Made by a program: the position numbers and the translations under genes. DNA of 64,000 nucleotides from Mytilus californianus (Eukaryota; Mollusca; Bivalvia; Mytilida; Mytilidae). Each line of letters starts with the position of its first letter. Position 1 is the first letter of the stretch. The notes under the pieces were generated by a model that made no database searches, was not told where the DNA came from, and saw only the letters and a program-made list of their open reading frames with translations. Where the stretch lies: assembly GCF_021869535.1 (NCBI RefSeq), contig NW_026262668.1, positions 138,061,635-138,125,634 on the forward strand, in the 5' to 3' direction. Positions 1 to 13,147 of this stretch are shown here, piece after piece.

Positions 1-217
1 TTTTGTACAGGGGGTTAATTCCTTGTACAAATCTTTGATTTGAAAGTTTGTAAAAGTTGACACCTATGCCTGTAATGTTTTGACGATTTGTTAGATGAAA
101 ACCATTATAAAAAATTTTTGTGTGCAGTTTTATCAGATATTTAGCTTATTGATCTCAATTAAATGCATGATTTCACTTTTTGTAGATAAAAAAGAGAGAA
201 AAAAAGATTATAAAAGT

Positions 218-255
218 GGGAGGTGGGAGATAGGGGGCGGGAGGTGGGAGAAGGG
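218..255 (+). other. Potential G-quadruplex sequence
   Basis: Six runs of three or more G occur within 38 nt, with linkers of one to five nt (GGG at 218, 225, 233, 239, 246, 253). This fits the G3+N1-7 pattern on the plus strand. No nearby gene start was seen. Confidence 0.6.
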
Positions 256-1886
256 TACCCCCCTGTCCACCCCTCTATTATACCTCCAGATTAGGAGGGA
301 GGAATTTAGTATTTTGAGTTTAATTTTTTATCTCTTTGTTGCACTATTTTAAAGGTTCTAGTCATTATATGATTGATGATATATTGAATGAATGAATAAG
401 GTGAGAATGTCAAGGTCACAAACTCAATTTTGCTCTCAGTACTACTCTCATTTTCCTTTGAGGAACATGAAGGAATTTCAGAGAATTCTTGGTCCAAGCA
501 AATGAGCAACACATGTCAGGATATTAAAATGAGTAACATCTCTTTTAAAGCAAAAGGCCAAGGACACATGTGCAGCTTTGATTTTGAATCAGGATACTTG
601 GAAGGTTAATCTCTGAATTAATGTCTCCATAGTCTCATATTGACCTATATCAATACAATAATTAATGACAATCATTGGTGATGATGATTTAATCCTAATT
701 TCCCTGGTGGTATAATATACATATATAATGACTTGTCTGTATCACATCCTCAGTCTAGATGTATTTGTACATGGTTACAATTCCCACTGGAAGTATTCTC
801 CTGTTGCAGGACTGTTGCCTACATTATCTGGTTCTCAAGTTTAATGATGGGATTAATATTATCCATTACTCTCAGATCACGATTTTAAACAATATTGCAT
901 AATTTCACGAAGCTGTCAAGCATATAATTAATATTTCTTAAAGTTCTTGGTCATATTAGGTTAATGCTGAAAAAGGCCAATAGATATAAAGGCAACACAT
1001 AATTAATAATTCTAATAGTTCTTGATTATCTATGAAAAGTTCTTACTAATAGATATGGCAGGCAACACATTCATCAGTTATGTGTATTGTCAAAATTGTA
1101 GTTGTTTTTGTCAGATTTGGAACAAGTGGAGATGATGATATGTGTAGTTGTTCCTGACGTTTGACTTGATCCTGACGTCATCTGTTCTTGGACTTAAAAG
1201 TACATTTGATTTAGTATGAAATCAATTTTCTATGGAAATTTAGAAACAAGATTATAATTCCTGAGCACTAGCAGACTCAAGATGTTGATTTAATATCTTA
1301 AAATAAATTTACATCACAAAATATAGTGATTTTTATACAGAAATATAACTGTAGTATTTTAACCCAGTTTATTAGCTGGAATGTTTCCTTTGGTATTACA
1401 TGACTCCCACTAAAACATCAGATTAGTACTTAATTATTGATGAACAAAGTTTCATTCTTGTCAATTTATAAATTGATCTGTTTCCAGTGTGTGATAACAA
1501 CACTGAATTTGTAAAGAATTGCTAAGGAGACTTAGTGATGGCTGTAGCTATATTTCACACTGTGGTTTATGTAATTACATTATGAACACTTGAATAGGAT
1601 AAAATTAAAAATGAAATGTCTCATTTATAAAAGGAATTCTGCATAAAATTGTTTAGCACAAATCAAGGCAATGTGTATAACACAAATTATAACAGATATT
1701 GTTCCATTTTTCATTTATGACAACACTGACTGTGACTGGTGGCCAGATTATTACTTGCTATGATCACTAAGATGGGTGCTACTGGTGGAACAGACTTCTT
1801 ACCTTTCTGAGTTCACACCAAGGTTTAGTGGGAATACCGTTGTCTTCAGTTTACTGTTTAGTGTTTTATGGACCTTTGTTCATTTG
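256..1886. other. AT-rich sequence, nothing recognised
   Basis: No ORF, RNA gene or clear repeat was seen here. Confidence 0.5.
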
Positions 1887-2010
1887 TTTGACCTTTACTT
1901 TAGGTCATGGTCAGTGCACCATATTTCTTTGACCTTTACTTTAGGTCATGGTCAGTGCACCATGTTTCTTTGACCTTTACTTTAGGTCATGGTCAGTGCT
2001 CCATGTTTCT
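1887..2010. repeat. 41-bp tandem repeat, 3 copies
   Basis: TTTGACCTTTACTTTAGGTC plus ATGGTCAGTGCACCAT recurs at 1887, 1928 and 1969. Confidence 0.9.
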
Positions 2011-3717
2011 TGGACTTGTTTATGATTTGCCCCCTTGGTATCTAATATCTGCTGGTTTATTTTGATTAAGACAATAATCTCTGAAATACTTCATATTTAA
2101 AAAAAAATAAGTTGTATGAAGCATTATTAGTAATGTATGATAAAAGAGAAAGTTACATCCAAATTTTCAACTATATCACAGTTGTTTTTCTTATGAAACT
2201 CCATTCATCTGAAAACATTAATTGCTTAAAATTGTCATTTGATGTTTTGAATTGTAAAGAATCATTGTATCCTTTGTTTTGTATATTTCATTGGTATGTT
2301 TTCTGTTGTCTATGGATTTGCAGTTTTTGTCACTGTTATAAATTTACCTAAATTTGTCACTTTGGTCATCTGCAGAAATAAAAACTAAGATGTATCCAAT
2401 TTTTTGAACATTTTTCAATATTTTGTTGGTTTTTTTGGGGGGGGGATTATAATCCCGTTTAGGCTTATTTATTTGTTGAATTACTTTAGGTCCCTACCCT
2501 TTTTGAAAATCCAGGATTCATTACTAAAAAGGTTAAATGTACTACAAATAAAAGTTATTCCTATAACGATAATGATCAACTACAAAGAATAAACATGATT
2601 AAAGTGGTAGTTATAGAATTATCATATTTGCAGCTGCTTTTGTTTTTTTCTGGTTATAACTGTGTTCTGTAATTTACCACAAAGATACTCCTGCCTGTTA
2701 AAACAATAAAGATGATTGAAGATTTCTTTACATTGTGAGATTAAATTAAAAAGATTACTTTGATTTTGTATGTTTTTGAACATTTGTATAGTTTTTATAA
2801 TAAATATTTTTGTTGGTGAGATTTCATCTTTTATAGAGGATTGGGCTATGATGTTCTGCAAAGATTGCAATATATAACTTGCACAGAACTTAACAATAGA
2901 GGGGACATGATGATTTTCTTACAGCAGCTCAGGAATGGCTTAAAGTAATCTCAAAGCAATGATTTTAGAAATACAGAATTTTACATGATATAGTTTATTA
3001 TCTTTTCTACAAGCAAGGCAAAAGATACCAAAGATATATTAAAACTCATATGTCAAAGACAAACTAACAACACCATGTCAAAAACAAAAAAAAATACTAA
3101 AAGACGAACAACAGTCTACAAGACACAACAACAACAAAATAATGACTGAGCAACACGAACCTCGCCAAAAACAAGGCCTGCTTCACATGTGACATCATAA
3201 TTGTTTAATTTTGCTATACATTTTTGTTGTTTCCCACTTACCATCTTATATATTTATCAATTAAGTTTGTTTTGTTTACGAACTTGAAATTCAATATTAC
3301 TAAATTTAACATTTGTAATACCTTTGATATATAGAAGAAAATAAAAGTGTTTGAAGTAGTAAAAAATGTTGGATCATGCTTACTTAACCACTTTAAATAT
3401 TCCCTGACAAATTTGAATATTTATTCTGGTTTATGGTCAACACACCTGTTACAAGACACATACCCTTCTGATCTACTAATGTTAAGTAATAATGCCTGAG
3501 TTAACTGCACACAAACTTACCAGTGTATACATTTCACATCACAGCTGATTATGTGCTGTAACAGTTATTGACATTCTCCAGGGATCTTTCTATTGTAGTA
3601 AACTAAGGCAGATCTTTCTTATTACAGAGATTCAGTCTGCAGGGACTATTCATTGTCGTGTATTAGGGATATATCATTGCATTTATTTATCGAGTGATGA
3701 GTTTTTCTTGTTTGTAG
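2011..3717. other. AT-rich sequence, nothing recognised
   Basis: Only short chance ORFs and a T7G9 homopolymer junction at 2430-2445. Confidence 0.5.
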
Positions 3718-3785
3718 ATCTTTGAAGTGGTGGTGAAAGAAGGATGGATGTGTGTAAAGTGTGGACTTGATTATTCTTTATTAAG
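3718..3785 (+). other. Possible 5' non-coding exon
   Basis: This 68-bp segment lies between a pyrimidine-rich acceptor (TTCTTGTTTGTAG, ending 3717) and a strong donor (TTAAG|GTGAGT at 3785/3786). It contains one short ORF of eight codons (ATGGATGTGTG...). It could be an upstream UTR exon of ZC3H10, about 35 kb away, or of a gene outside the window. The evidence is splice-site quality only. Confidence 0.3.
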
Positions 3786-5880
3786 GTGAGTAAATTGTTA
3801 ATTAGTGTGGAGCTGGAATGTATGCTAGTTTTTCATCTGTCACATCAGAAGTTGTAAGATGAACCAGAACAGGAAAGGTATAATGACATATTTATTGATC
3901 TTAAAGGGATTTTGTTCTTTCCAAATCAGGTACCAGTTTTGCTTATACTGACCAATTGAAATCACTGTTGTAGCTTATGGTAGGAACAATCCTTGTTTAT
4001 GATCAATTTTTGAGTAAGACATGTCATCTGTATTTCAATACCATATCTTTGTGCCTTCAAAAAAAGTACGTGGAAATATTTTTTTCCAGTCTGTGGGTCA
4101 ATCTTCCATCAGTTTTGTCTGTCGTTCTGTTCATTTCTCAATTCTTTTTTGTCGATTGAGTTCAATAATTAGAAAAATCTGAAAAGGGAGACCATAGTTT
4201 AAAGAGAGAACTTGTAAATAATGCTCCATATTCTTTTCATTTTTAATCAGCTTTCTTCAAACATTTATGAAAAAAAAAAATTTGGGATGAATCTGAAAAG
4301 CACAAAAATCTCAATTTTGAGAACTGTTTTTGGGAAGAAGCACAGGTGTGTGAGCTTGGCCTCCTAACATCCTTTCATTTGAAGTATGTTTGAAGCATCT
4401 GCAGGTGTGAGAGCTTGGTCTCCTAACATCCTTTCATTTTAACTAGAATAAACGATTTGAAAACGTTCCTCAGTAAGGTGTACCTGCATTATTTAATAGG
4501 TAGCAAACATTGTAAGAAAAACAGAATAGTCTTACATGACAGATTCACACTGCCTGTGTCTTGTAACAGATAACAGTAGGTGGATAGAATTAATCTTTGG
4601 GTAATGGATTGAATAACTACAACTTGTTTGTATTAATATGTTAAGATTTAAATGAAATGGCAGAAATTTATGGGAAATGTCAAGAACTGACTTCATTTTG
4701 TTTGTGTGAATGTAAATTATTCCGTTTCTGAATACTTAATTTTCTGATGGATAATCTTATTAACAGTTTGTAATAGACAATATCCTGAAAGTGAACATGA
4801 CAAGAAGAACAAAAGAGAATTACATGTAATATTCTACTATGCTCATTTAGCAGATTGCCGTCCTTTGAGTTTATGCAGACATGTGCAGCTGTAGCACTTA
4901 ATTTGATATCCTAAAATTGGAGAAAAAGTAAACAACTTCTTATTGATTTGAAATTTCTTCTGTTAAATTTCTGTAATTGTTCTGTCTGTGATTGTTACAG
5001 CTATCAGTTTTATTTCCCGTTTTTAATTTGAATTTAATTTGAAACCAAATTATGAAACTACAATTATCTCTGCTTTTCCACTTTTGTTCAGAACAATTGC
5101 AAACTTGATAAAGCTATCTGTTTAATGCATCAGTACACTTTGAATTTTATTGCTTTTGATTTTAAAGACCTTTGCCTCTTGGCCAAAGGAAAAAACTTTC
5201 AATTAACTGTATGATAGTTATTGGAGCAAGACATTTCTCTGTTCATAAATGGCACCAAATTTTTACTCAAAATTTTATTCATTTTGTGTAGAAAATCAAA
5301 TGAAAAAAATTGTTTTTCAAAATGTGGGAAAATGTAAATTTATTTTCCAAATACATGGTGATAATGTGAGAAAATTCAATCTATTTGTATGTATCTAAGT
5401 GGGTAAATTGTCACTGTTATTCTGTGTTTAGCATTGATTGATTTAGTTATTGTGATGTCAGCATCAATTTACATCAAATAAGAACTCCAGCAGCCTGCCG
5501 ATTGCACATATAAGACATCCACAGTAGTATAATATGGCATTTTTATTGCTTTACTTTGAGAAAACCTTTGTTATTCTATTCCCAGAGTAAAATACCTTTG
5601 GAAAAGCTCCAGATTATATCTGTGGTCATTAATATAATGATGAAAAATTCTAGAAAATTCATCCAAGTAATTAAACAGAGAAAGTAACTTATTTGTTAAT
5701 ATAGCAGAATTAGTTTACAAAATCTTATGTAAACATTTACACAGGAATTAATTAATCCATATTTAATTTTTTTCTTTTTCTTCTGGTATAAATATGATGA
5801 AGCAGAGTGCCAAAAGCTTGATAAATCAAATAAAAGTCAAATGTAAAGAAGATCAGGGTACCAAAGCTTTAAACAATAAT
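3786..5880. other. AT-rich sequence, one short duplication
   Basis: Apart from the 59-bp duplication at 4343-4440, no gene or repeat was seen. Confidence 0.5.
4343..4440. repeat. 59-bp duplication, 2 copies
   Basis: CAGGTGTG(T/A)GAGCTTGG and CTCCTAACATCCTTTCATTT occur twice, 59 bp apart. Confidence 0.8.
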
Positions 5881-6305
5881 AGTGACAGAGACTCTTAAGT
5901 CTGCATCCATGGTCTAATCACAATGCTTGCTAGAACAAGGTCAAGGACAAAATATTGACAGAGACTCTTAAGCCTGCATCGATGGTCTAATCACAATTCC
6001 AGTTATAACAAGGTCAAGGACACAATAGTGACAGAGACTCTTAAGCTTGCATCCATGGTCTTAACACTGCCAGCTAGAACAAGGTCAAGGACACAACAGT
6101 GACAGAGACTCTTAAGCCTGCATCCATGGTCTAATCACAATGCCAGCTATAACAAGGTCAAGGACACAATAGTGACACAGACTCTTAAGCTTGCATCCAT
6201 GGTCTTAACACTGCCGGCTAGAACAAGGTCAAGGACACAATAGTGACAGAGACACATAAGCCTGCATTCATGGTCTAAACACAATACCTGCTAGGACAAG
6301 GTCAC
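5881..6305. repeat. 71-73-bp tandem repeat, 6 copies
   Basis: GTGACAGAGACTCTTAAGC, GCATCCATGGTCTAATCAC and AACAAGGTCAAGGACAC recur with GACA at 5884, 5957, 6030, 6101, 6174 and 6245. Two subtypes (73 and 71 bp) differ at ATGGTCTTAACACTGCC. Confidence 0.9.
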
Positions 6306-6489
6306 AACTGTTATTCAAATACAATACATAATCTGTAAAAACTTTTAATTATTTGAAACTATCAGTCAATGTTAAAAAAGAATGGAAATAAAACACATGA
6401 GAACAAAACAACATAGATGCAACTAAAGATTGTACCATAATTTACCATGATACAAAATTGTTCCAAACCAATCATGTGATCAAATTTTG

Positions 6490-6780
6490 TTTATCATACT
6501 TCACAATTATCAAAAGATGTGTACCATACATTGCAAGTATACCATACTTCACAGATACATCAAAGGTTGAACAATACTTCACAAATACTTCACAAATTGT
6601 AAGACACTTCAAAAATACTTAAAAATTTGAATGACACTTCACAAATTATCAAAATTTGTGCCATACTTCACAAATGGTAAAAAATTGTACCACACTTCGC
6701 AAATTATCAAAAATTGTACCATATTTCACAAAAGATAAAAAATTGTCTTCACAAATGATCAAAAATTGTACCATACTTGG
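6490..6780. repeat. Degenerate ~28-30-bp repeats
   Basis: Irregular copies of ACCATACTTCACAAATTATC-AAAAATTGT, about nine, strongly diverged. This is an old minisatellite. Confidence 0.7.
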
Positions 6781-7822
6781 TCTCTGATGGAAATTTTCCT
6801 CATTGGTATTCATACCACATTTCAGAAAATCATAATGGGTAGAATGTTATAGATCCTTCTATAGAAAAAATTGAGGTTCATAGAGCTGTGGGGAATCCAG
6901 GAATTTCCATAAAGGGACCTTGGAGAAAATCAGGTGGAGGGGGCAGCAGTTCAAAATAAGTAAAATGAATTTAAAAAGTTTATACACCATAAAATCAACT
7001 GCCTTTTTGTTTTGTAAAGTACAAATTGTAATGTTCTATTTGAAAAAGAGAAAAGGTGTGATCATTAAACTACAAAGTGTTAAAATGAGAGTCGTCAGAC
7101 CTGTTGAATTTATTTACAAACAGCTTTTGCCATCAGGGAATTTATTGCTATTATTCAGTTTGATAATTTGTTGAAATCGATCAAAATTGTTTTAGTAATT
7201 ACTCCAAGGATTATCATTGTTTAAGTACTTGCTTATTTTATAGTGAACACAACTTGATTTGTAAGTGACAACAGAATTGATTTTACTATTTAACTTGTAA
7301 ATTTGATGGTAATTTTCAGTTTTTATCCTTATATGAAAATGGTATTGTTTTCTTGGGCTTTTACATTTAAAGTCTTTGAGTGGTACCAGGTAAAAATTAA
7401 CACAGAAAGTGTTATGTAGACAATCAGTATTTGTTATATTCCCCCACAGTGATTATGTCTGAGCATGAACAAACTTTAAGGAATTAATGTTATTTTCATG
7501 GAAGGATATTTGTTTTGTTTTATTGTGAAAGAATTGAAACTTTTCCACAGAATCATTTGCAGTTTACCTGTCGATTTAAACTTTTGTGAGTTCTTTTGTA
7601 CCTTGTATAAATACAATAGCTATTGCTCTCTGGAGTTTGTTCACTGGGACCTTTAAATTCCTTCTAAGAGAAAGCCATCACTCATTGATTAATTAACCTG
7701 GAGAAAAAATTATCTTCTAAGTAGATGAAAAAACATGTATCATCTCACAAAACTGCATGTGGTGTTGTATTTATTCAATATCAATAATATATTTTCAATA
7801 TTACATGCATATTGAGGACCAT

Positions 7823-8381
7823 AACATGTTACACCACAAGACTGACATTCCATGCTAACTCACAAGGTAACCGTCAACAGGAAAACATGTCACACCACTA
7901 GACTGACATTCCATGCTAACTCACAAGGTAACCGTCAACAGGAAAACATGTCACACCACTAGACTGACATTCCATGCTAACTCACAAGGTAACTGTCAAC
8001 AGGAAAACATGTCACACCACTAAACTGACATTCCATGCTAACTCACAAGGTAACCGTCAACAGGAAAACATGTCACACCACTAGACTGACACTCCATGCT
8101 AACTCACAAGGTAACTGTCAACAGGAAAACATGTCACACCACTAGACTGACATTCCATGCTAACTCACAAGGTAACCATCAACAGGAAAACATGTCACAC
8201 CACTAGACTGACATTCCATGCTAACTCACAAGGTAACCGTCAACAGGAAAACATGTCACACCACTAAACTGACATTCCATGCTAACTCACAAGGTAACCG
8301 TCAACAGGAAAACATGTCACACCACTAGACTGACATTCCATGCTAACTCACAAGGTAACCGTCAACAGGAAAACATGTCAC
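7823..8381. repeat. 61-bp tandem repeat, about 9 copies
   Basis: ACACCACTAGACTGACATTC, CATGCTAACTCACAAGGTAA and CGTCAACAGGAAAACATGTC repeat every 61 bp (CACAAGG at 7861, 7922, 7983, 8044 and onward to 8349). The copies are nearly identical, so expansion is recent. Confidence 0.95.
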
Positions 8382-8567
8382 CCTATACAAACTATGCCTC
8401 TGTCCAAAACAGTATTTGTTCTTATCCTTAATACTGCGTGCAATTGTAGATTGATATTTCAGTGTATTATGACCCATTAAATTGCATCAAAGACTTTTTA
8501 GGTGGTTCCCTGATGTCAGTTATATCATGACTTGATTTACAGTTCCGTGAATTTTACTCAACATCTT

Positions 8568-8639
8568 GATTTTAACATCTGCAGACTATGACTTTTAACA
8601 TCTGCAGACTATGACTTTTAACATCTGCAGACTATGACA
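8568..8639. repeat. 23-bp tandem repeat, 3 copies
   Basis: TTTTAACATCTGCAGACTATGAC-type units have GCAGACTATG at 8581, 8604 and 8627. Confidence 0.9.
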
Positions 8640-9007
8640 TTAGGACAAAAGACCCAACTATATGACCCAATAGATTTACTTGTCTTCAAACATCAATATC
8701 TCTGGACTCTTATAGATGAGAAACATTTGAATTTTAACACATATATCCCTAGTGAGAACACTATGTTACCATGCTGTCTACACTATACAAATGTCACAGT
8801 TTTTCTATTGATCCAAGGCATGGCTATTTATTATGAAACTGCAAAAAAATATCACAATGGTAATATATCTTAATTTAATAAGTTGTAAAGAATCTTCAAT
8901 ACTTTGTTTTTTTTATACATTTAAAAAAATGGATTTGACTGGATTTTCCAAAATTCTTCTTTTATTTGAATAATGCTGTTTTATGCATAATATATTATAG
9001 TATATTC

Positions 9008-9248
9008 AGCTATTCATTTGAGGTCCCTTTCGGTTATAAGTTCCTCAGCTATTCATTTGAGGTCCCTTTTGGTTATAAGTTCCTCAGCTATTCATTTGAG
9101 GTCCCTTTTGGTTATAAGTTCCTCAGCTATTCATTTGAGGTCCCTTTTGGTTATAAGTTCCTCAGCTATTCATTTGAGGTCCCTTATGGTTATAAGTTCC
9201 TCAGCTATTCATTTGAGGTCCCTTACGGTTATAAGTTCCTCAGCTATT
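9008..9248. repeat. 39-bp tandem repeat, 6 copies
   Basis: AGCTATTCATTTGAGGTCCC plus TTTTGGTTATAAGTTCCTC starts at 9008, 9047 and so on. The unit is 13 codons, so ORFs reading SYSFEVPFGYKFL run through it; there is no sign of a real gene. Confidence 0.95.
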
Positions 9249-9546
9249 CAAGAAGTTATACATCCTTGGCTTTCAAATTTTTGATTTTGAGTGTGCCTGA
9301 TGAATGTAAATCCAGAAAAGCCCTTTACAAAGTGTTATTTTCATATCAGAAGTATTTTTAGGCCGTACCATATTTTACCAAAATTAAATTTTTGTTTAAG
9401 ACAAATTGTAGTAAAATATGTTTTAGGGTAAGGCTCATATCTTAATATTAATGACAAGAGTTCAAAGTGAGGCCATTTTGGCAGATTTTGCAGTTATGCA
9501 TAAATGCAACAAGTTAAAGGCCCTTAAAAGCTATATTGAGATTGTC

Positions 9547-10335
9547 TGATGTGCCTTACATGCCAAAACTGCACAATGTTGTACCTTACATGCCAAAACA
9601 GCACAATGTCGTACCTTACATGCCAAAAAATCACAATGCTGTGCCTTACATGCCAAAACAGCACAATGTTGTACCTTACATGCCAAAAATCACAATGCTG
9701 TGCCTTACATGCCAAAACAGCACAATGTTGTACCTTACATGCCAAAAATCACAATGCTGTGCCTTACATGCCAAAACAGCACAATGCTGTACCTTACATG
9801 CCAAAAATCACAATGCTGTGCCTTACATGCCAAAACAGCACAATGTTGTACCTTACATGCCAAAAATCACAATGCTGTGCCTTACATGCCAAAACAGCAC
9901 AATGTTGTACCTTACATGCCAAAAATCACAATGCTGTGCCTTACATGCCAAAACAGCACAATGTTGTACCTTACATGCCAAAAATCACAATGCTGTGCCT
10001 TACATGCCAAAACAGCACAATGTTGTACCTTACATGCCAAAAATCACAATGCTGTGCCTTACATGCCAAAAATCACAATGCTGTACCTTACATGCCAAAA
10101 ATCACAATGCTGTGCCTTACATGCCAAACAGCACAATGTTGCACCCTTAAAAATAAGAAGACATGGTATGATTGTTGCATGCCAAAAAAGCACAAGGTTA
10201 TATATACCTCACATGCCAAAAAGCCAAATGTTGTGCCGCACATGCCAAAAAGTACAATGTTACACCTCACATGCCAAAAAGCACAATGCTGTACCTTACT
10301 TGCCAAAAAGCACAATGTTGTGTGCTCACAGCTAA
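9547..10335. repeat. 59-bp dimeric minisatellite (30 + 29 bp)
   Basis: CCTTACATGCCAAAACAGCA-CAATGTTGTA (30 bp) alternates with CCTTACATGCCAAAAATCAC-AATGCTGTG (29 bp) to about 10140. Diverged units continue to 10335. The 59-bp period shifts frame each time yet contains no stop codon in any forward frame, giving overlapping ORFs of 204, 211 and 295 codons that I do not regard as genes. Confidence 0.95.
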
Positions 10336-10399
10336 TTTTAAATATCTGTAAGGGAAATCTGATAATAATATTTAAGAGATTTTACTTATGTGGTTTGAT

Positions 10400-10856
10400 G
10401 ACATATTTATTACCACAAAACACAGATCAAGTTTGAATTTTGGTGGCGTCACTTTAACCGTTCTAGAGTTATGCCCCTTTACAAATGGAAAAATTGCTGA
10501 ATTTTTCGTTTCCGTTCTCTAACTGTTCTCTAACCAAATGTTATGAAACTTATACACAATGCTTATTACCACAAAACACAGATCAAGTTTGAATTTTGGT
10601 GGTGTCACAGTACTCACTATTTCTGTTCTAGAGTTATGCCCCGTTACAAACGAAAAAATTGCTGAATTTCTCTGACTTATGTTTGCCTCAACCAAATGTT
10701 ATGAAACTTATGCACAATACTTATTACCACAAAACTCATATCAAGTAAAAATTTGGGTAGTGTCACTTTTACCGTTCTTCAGTTATAGCCCTTTATAACT
10801 TTATATGATATGCAAGCGGGGGCATCATCTGTGTCCCATGGACACATTCCCCATTT
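10400..10856 (+). mobile_element. Pearl-like tandem-core element, 5'-truncated
   Basis: This is the same family as the copy at 37.6-38.3 kb. It begins inside a core repeat and has about two and a half cores; the marker ACCAAATGTTATGAAAC occurs at about 10533 and 10691, 158 bp apart. The tail hairpin GTGTCC-CAT-GGACAC is at 10831-10845. The head is missing. It lies about 65 bp downstream of the 59-bp minisatellite. Confidence 0.75.
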
Positions 10857-12177
10857 ATTTTTGTTCTGTTTCAGTGCTTCTACAGCATTAGGACAAATGT
10901 AAATTGTTGCATTACAGAAGGTAGTGAGTGATATGTTATGATGAAGTATTATTATACATCTTACCCTTTCATCATTCACCTGTCCAGATTAATTGGGTGT
11001 CTATTCCTTAGATACAGTAATGTTTATATACTGTCAGACTAGGATTCTGTAAAAACAAGGAAATCTTCAACAAATAAATATTCTCACTGATGAAATAAAT
11101 TAAAATCTTCTAGATTGTTTTCTCAGGAAATATTTTGGGCAGAAACTACTTAAACTTGGTAAGTTGATTGAAAATTGTTTGTGAAAGAATAGTAAATTTA
11201 ACCTAATGTAAGATTGTATATAACAAAGATTCTTGTTGGTGAGATTGTCATGAAATCTATCAGTTTATAAAAATCCCAAAATACTTGCCGACTATCCAAC
11301 AGTATATAGTTTTACTCTGCTTTTCATTCATTCTTTGTCGTATATTAAAGCTTGGCTTAAATAGTTCACTAATTTCTTTCAGCATTATAGTACCGGTAAT
11401 TTCTGCATGTACTTTAAAATCAGTTGAAGAAAATATAATATCTTCTAGTATTTTTCGAAGCTTCCAATCGCATCGACATTGTTCTAAAAAAGGGAAAAAA
11501 CGTTTAACTGATTTTTAGTTCTAATATTTACACAATGTTTTGGGTAGTCTTAATTCTGATTGATTCAAATAGAGTGTAATATGTATAGTGGCAGTCTCTA
11601 GATTGAAAACTTGATTTCGTGTAAAAACATTAAGCAAAAAATACAGGAAATCTATGAAAAGAGAAATGTTGTACTAAACATGATAGATTACAGATATTGT
11701 TTTTTTTTCTTTAAAAGCAAGATATTACTTGGTTTTGATGGATTACAGTTTCATGCGAATTAATTTTGGTCATGTTTATTACCTTGTAGTATATAATATA
11801 GGTGGCTGTATTTTAATTAACATTCTATTATAATGTTTTTATTACATGTCAAGATCTACAATTAAATTTGAACATGTTGGATGCATTAATTGATAGTTGT
11901 TATTATGACTACAATATATATATGTAAACAATTACTTATTTCAATAAATCCTTCCTAGAGGAAAGTTTTTATATGATTTTCTTTCATCTTAAATTTTCTT
12001 ACAAGATTGTCAATCGCAACATATTGGAAACATTTGACTCCAAAAATCATACCAGGTATTGTGATTCAGATAAACTGTAATAAACAATGTCAAAAAAAGT
12101 TTTTATCAGACCAAACCAAATTTAAGCAGACTTTGAAATGCGGTTTAGAACTCTGTAAATATATACATTGGAAATGT

Positions 12178-12225
12178 GGTATGATTGGCAATGAGACAAG
12201 TATCCACCAGTCAGAGACCAAATTC
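12178..12225 (-). repeat. LINE-like 3' tail fragment
   Basis: On the minus strand it reads TGGTCTCTGACTGGTGGATA and then CTTGTCTCATTGCCAATCAT, ending ACCACATTTCC. It is a diverged copy of the tail family. Confidence 0.5.
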
Positions 12226-12850
12226 TGGTTCCATTCATTCCTTCAAATGAAACTGTCTATACCAGGTTTGGACGATTAGGAAAGATTTCCTCAAATCTTA
12301 AGCCAGTAATATAAGCTATTGGTTGTTAAATGAGTTTTGGTGAATGCTGTCCAGATCATGCCAACATTTTGATTCCAGACAAACATATTGTAATATATAC
12401 TATTGACACAAGTCTTGTTCTGTAATATATTATTTGTCAATATTATACTACAATATGTTAGTTTTGCTTTTTTGTCAGAATTATTTAGTTCCAAACATTT
12501 TGAATCAGCTGCTTGAAACATACAATGTATGTTATCATAGATGAAATAGACCAATCTTAACAAGGTCCAAATGGGAAAGACAGTTTATTAGGATTAAGAG
12601 AAGAGGATCAAATTTATGAATTATGCAGTAAAGTAATGCACAGTTATTGTTGCATAAGATCTTTTTTGTTTTTCTTTTAATAACAACCAAACTCTCCTAA
12701 ATTATCAGATTATAAAATCCACAACTCAATAAAAAAACTTTTTATTTTGGAGTCAAAAGGTCAAGGTCCCAGTGCCTTATTTTGGAAAGGTTTTTTTTTC
12801 TGGATTTTTTTTAGCTGTAAGTGGGATTTTTACTAATCTTTGGTGGATAA

Positions 12851-12884
12851 TGTGCATTTTTTTTTTGGTGGGGGGGGGGGGGGG
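12851..12884 (+). repeat. Poly-T / poly-G junction
   Basis: A T-run is followed by GGTG and then 15 consecutive G (12870-12884). A similar T7G9 run lies at 2430-2445. Such runs are prone to sequencing error. Confidence 0.8.
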
Positions 12885-13099
12885 AGATTGCTGTTGATTT
12901 TAAATTCACTTGGTTTTGGAAAGAGGTCATAGTCACAGCAGCAATTACTAGTAAAAGATTGAAATATTTGGTAAAATTTTGATTTTTCATTTATTCAAAC
13001 TTAAAGTCCTCATCAAGAACCCTCCCCCTCTAAAAAAAAAACATATTAGTTTAAATATTTATTGCAAAATTACACCCATAAGAGTCAAGCAATACAAAC

Positions 13100-13147
13100 A
13101 AACAATGATACAATTAAATACAATACAATGCAATACAATACAATAGA
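13100..13147. repeat. (AATAC)n microsatellite
   Basis: ATACAATTAAATACAATACA then ATGCAATACAATACAATA, an imperfect pentamer run. Confidence 0.85.

Larger units (their letters stand above)
10857..13099. other. AT-rich sequence with one tail fragment
   Basis: It holds the LINE-like tail fragment at 12178-12225 and the poly-T/poly-G run; the rest shows no coding signal. Confidence 0.5.

Noticed and set aside
8966-9361. 131-codon ORF with SYSFEVPFGYKFL repeats
   Set aside because: Translation of a 39-bp tandem repeat with random-looking flanks.
9549-10436. ORF of 295 codons with cysteine-rich repeats (LTCQKSQCCALHAK)
   Set aside because: It is the translation of the 59-bp minisatellite, open in three frames at once and with no start context, splice sites or family resemblance.
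12007-12279. ORF of 90 codons
   Set aside because: Part of it is the antisense of a dispersed repeat tail, and the rest shows no protein family features.
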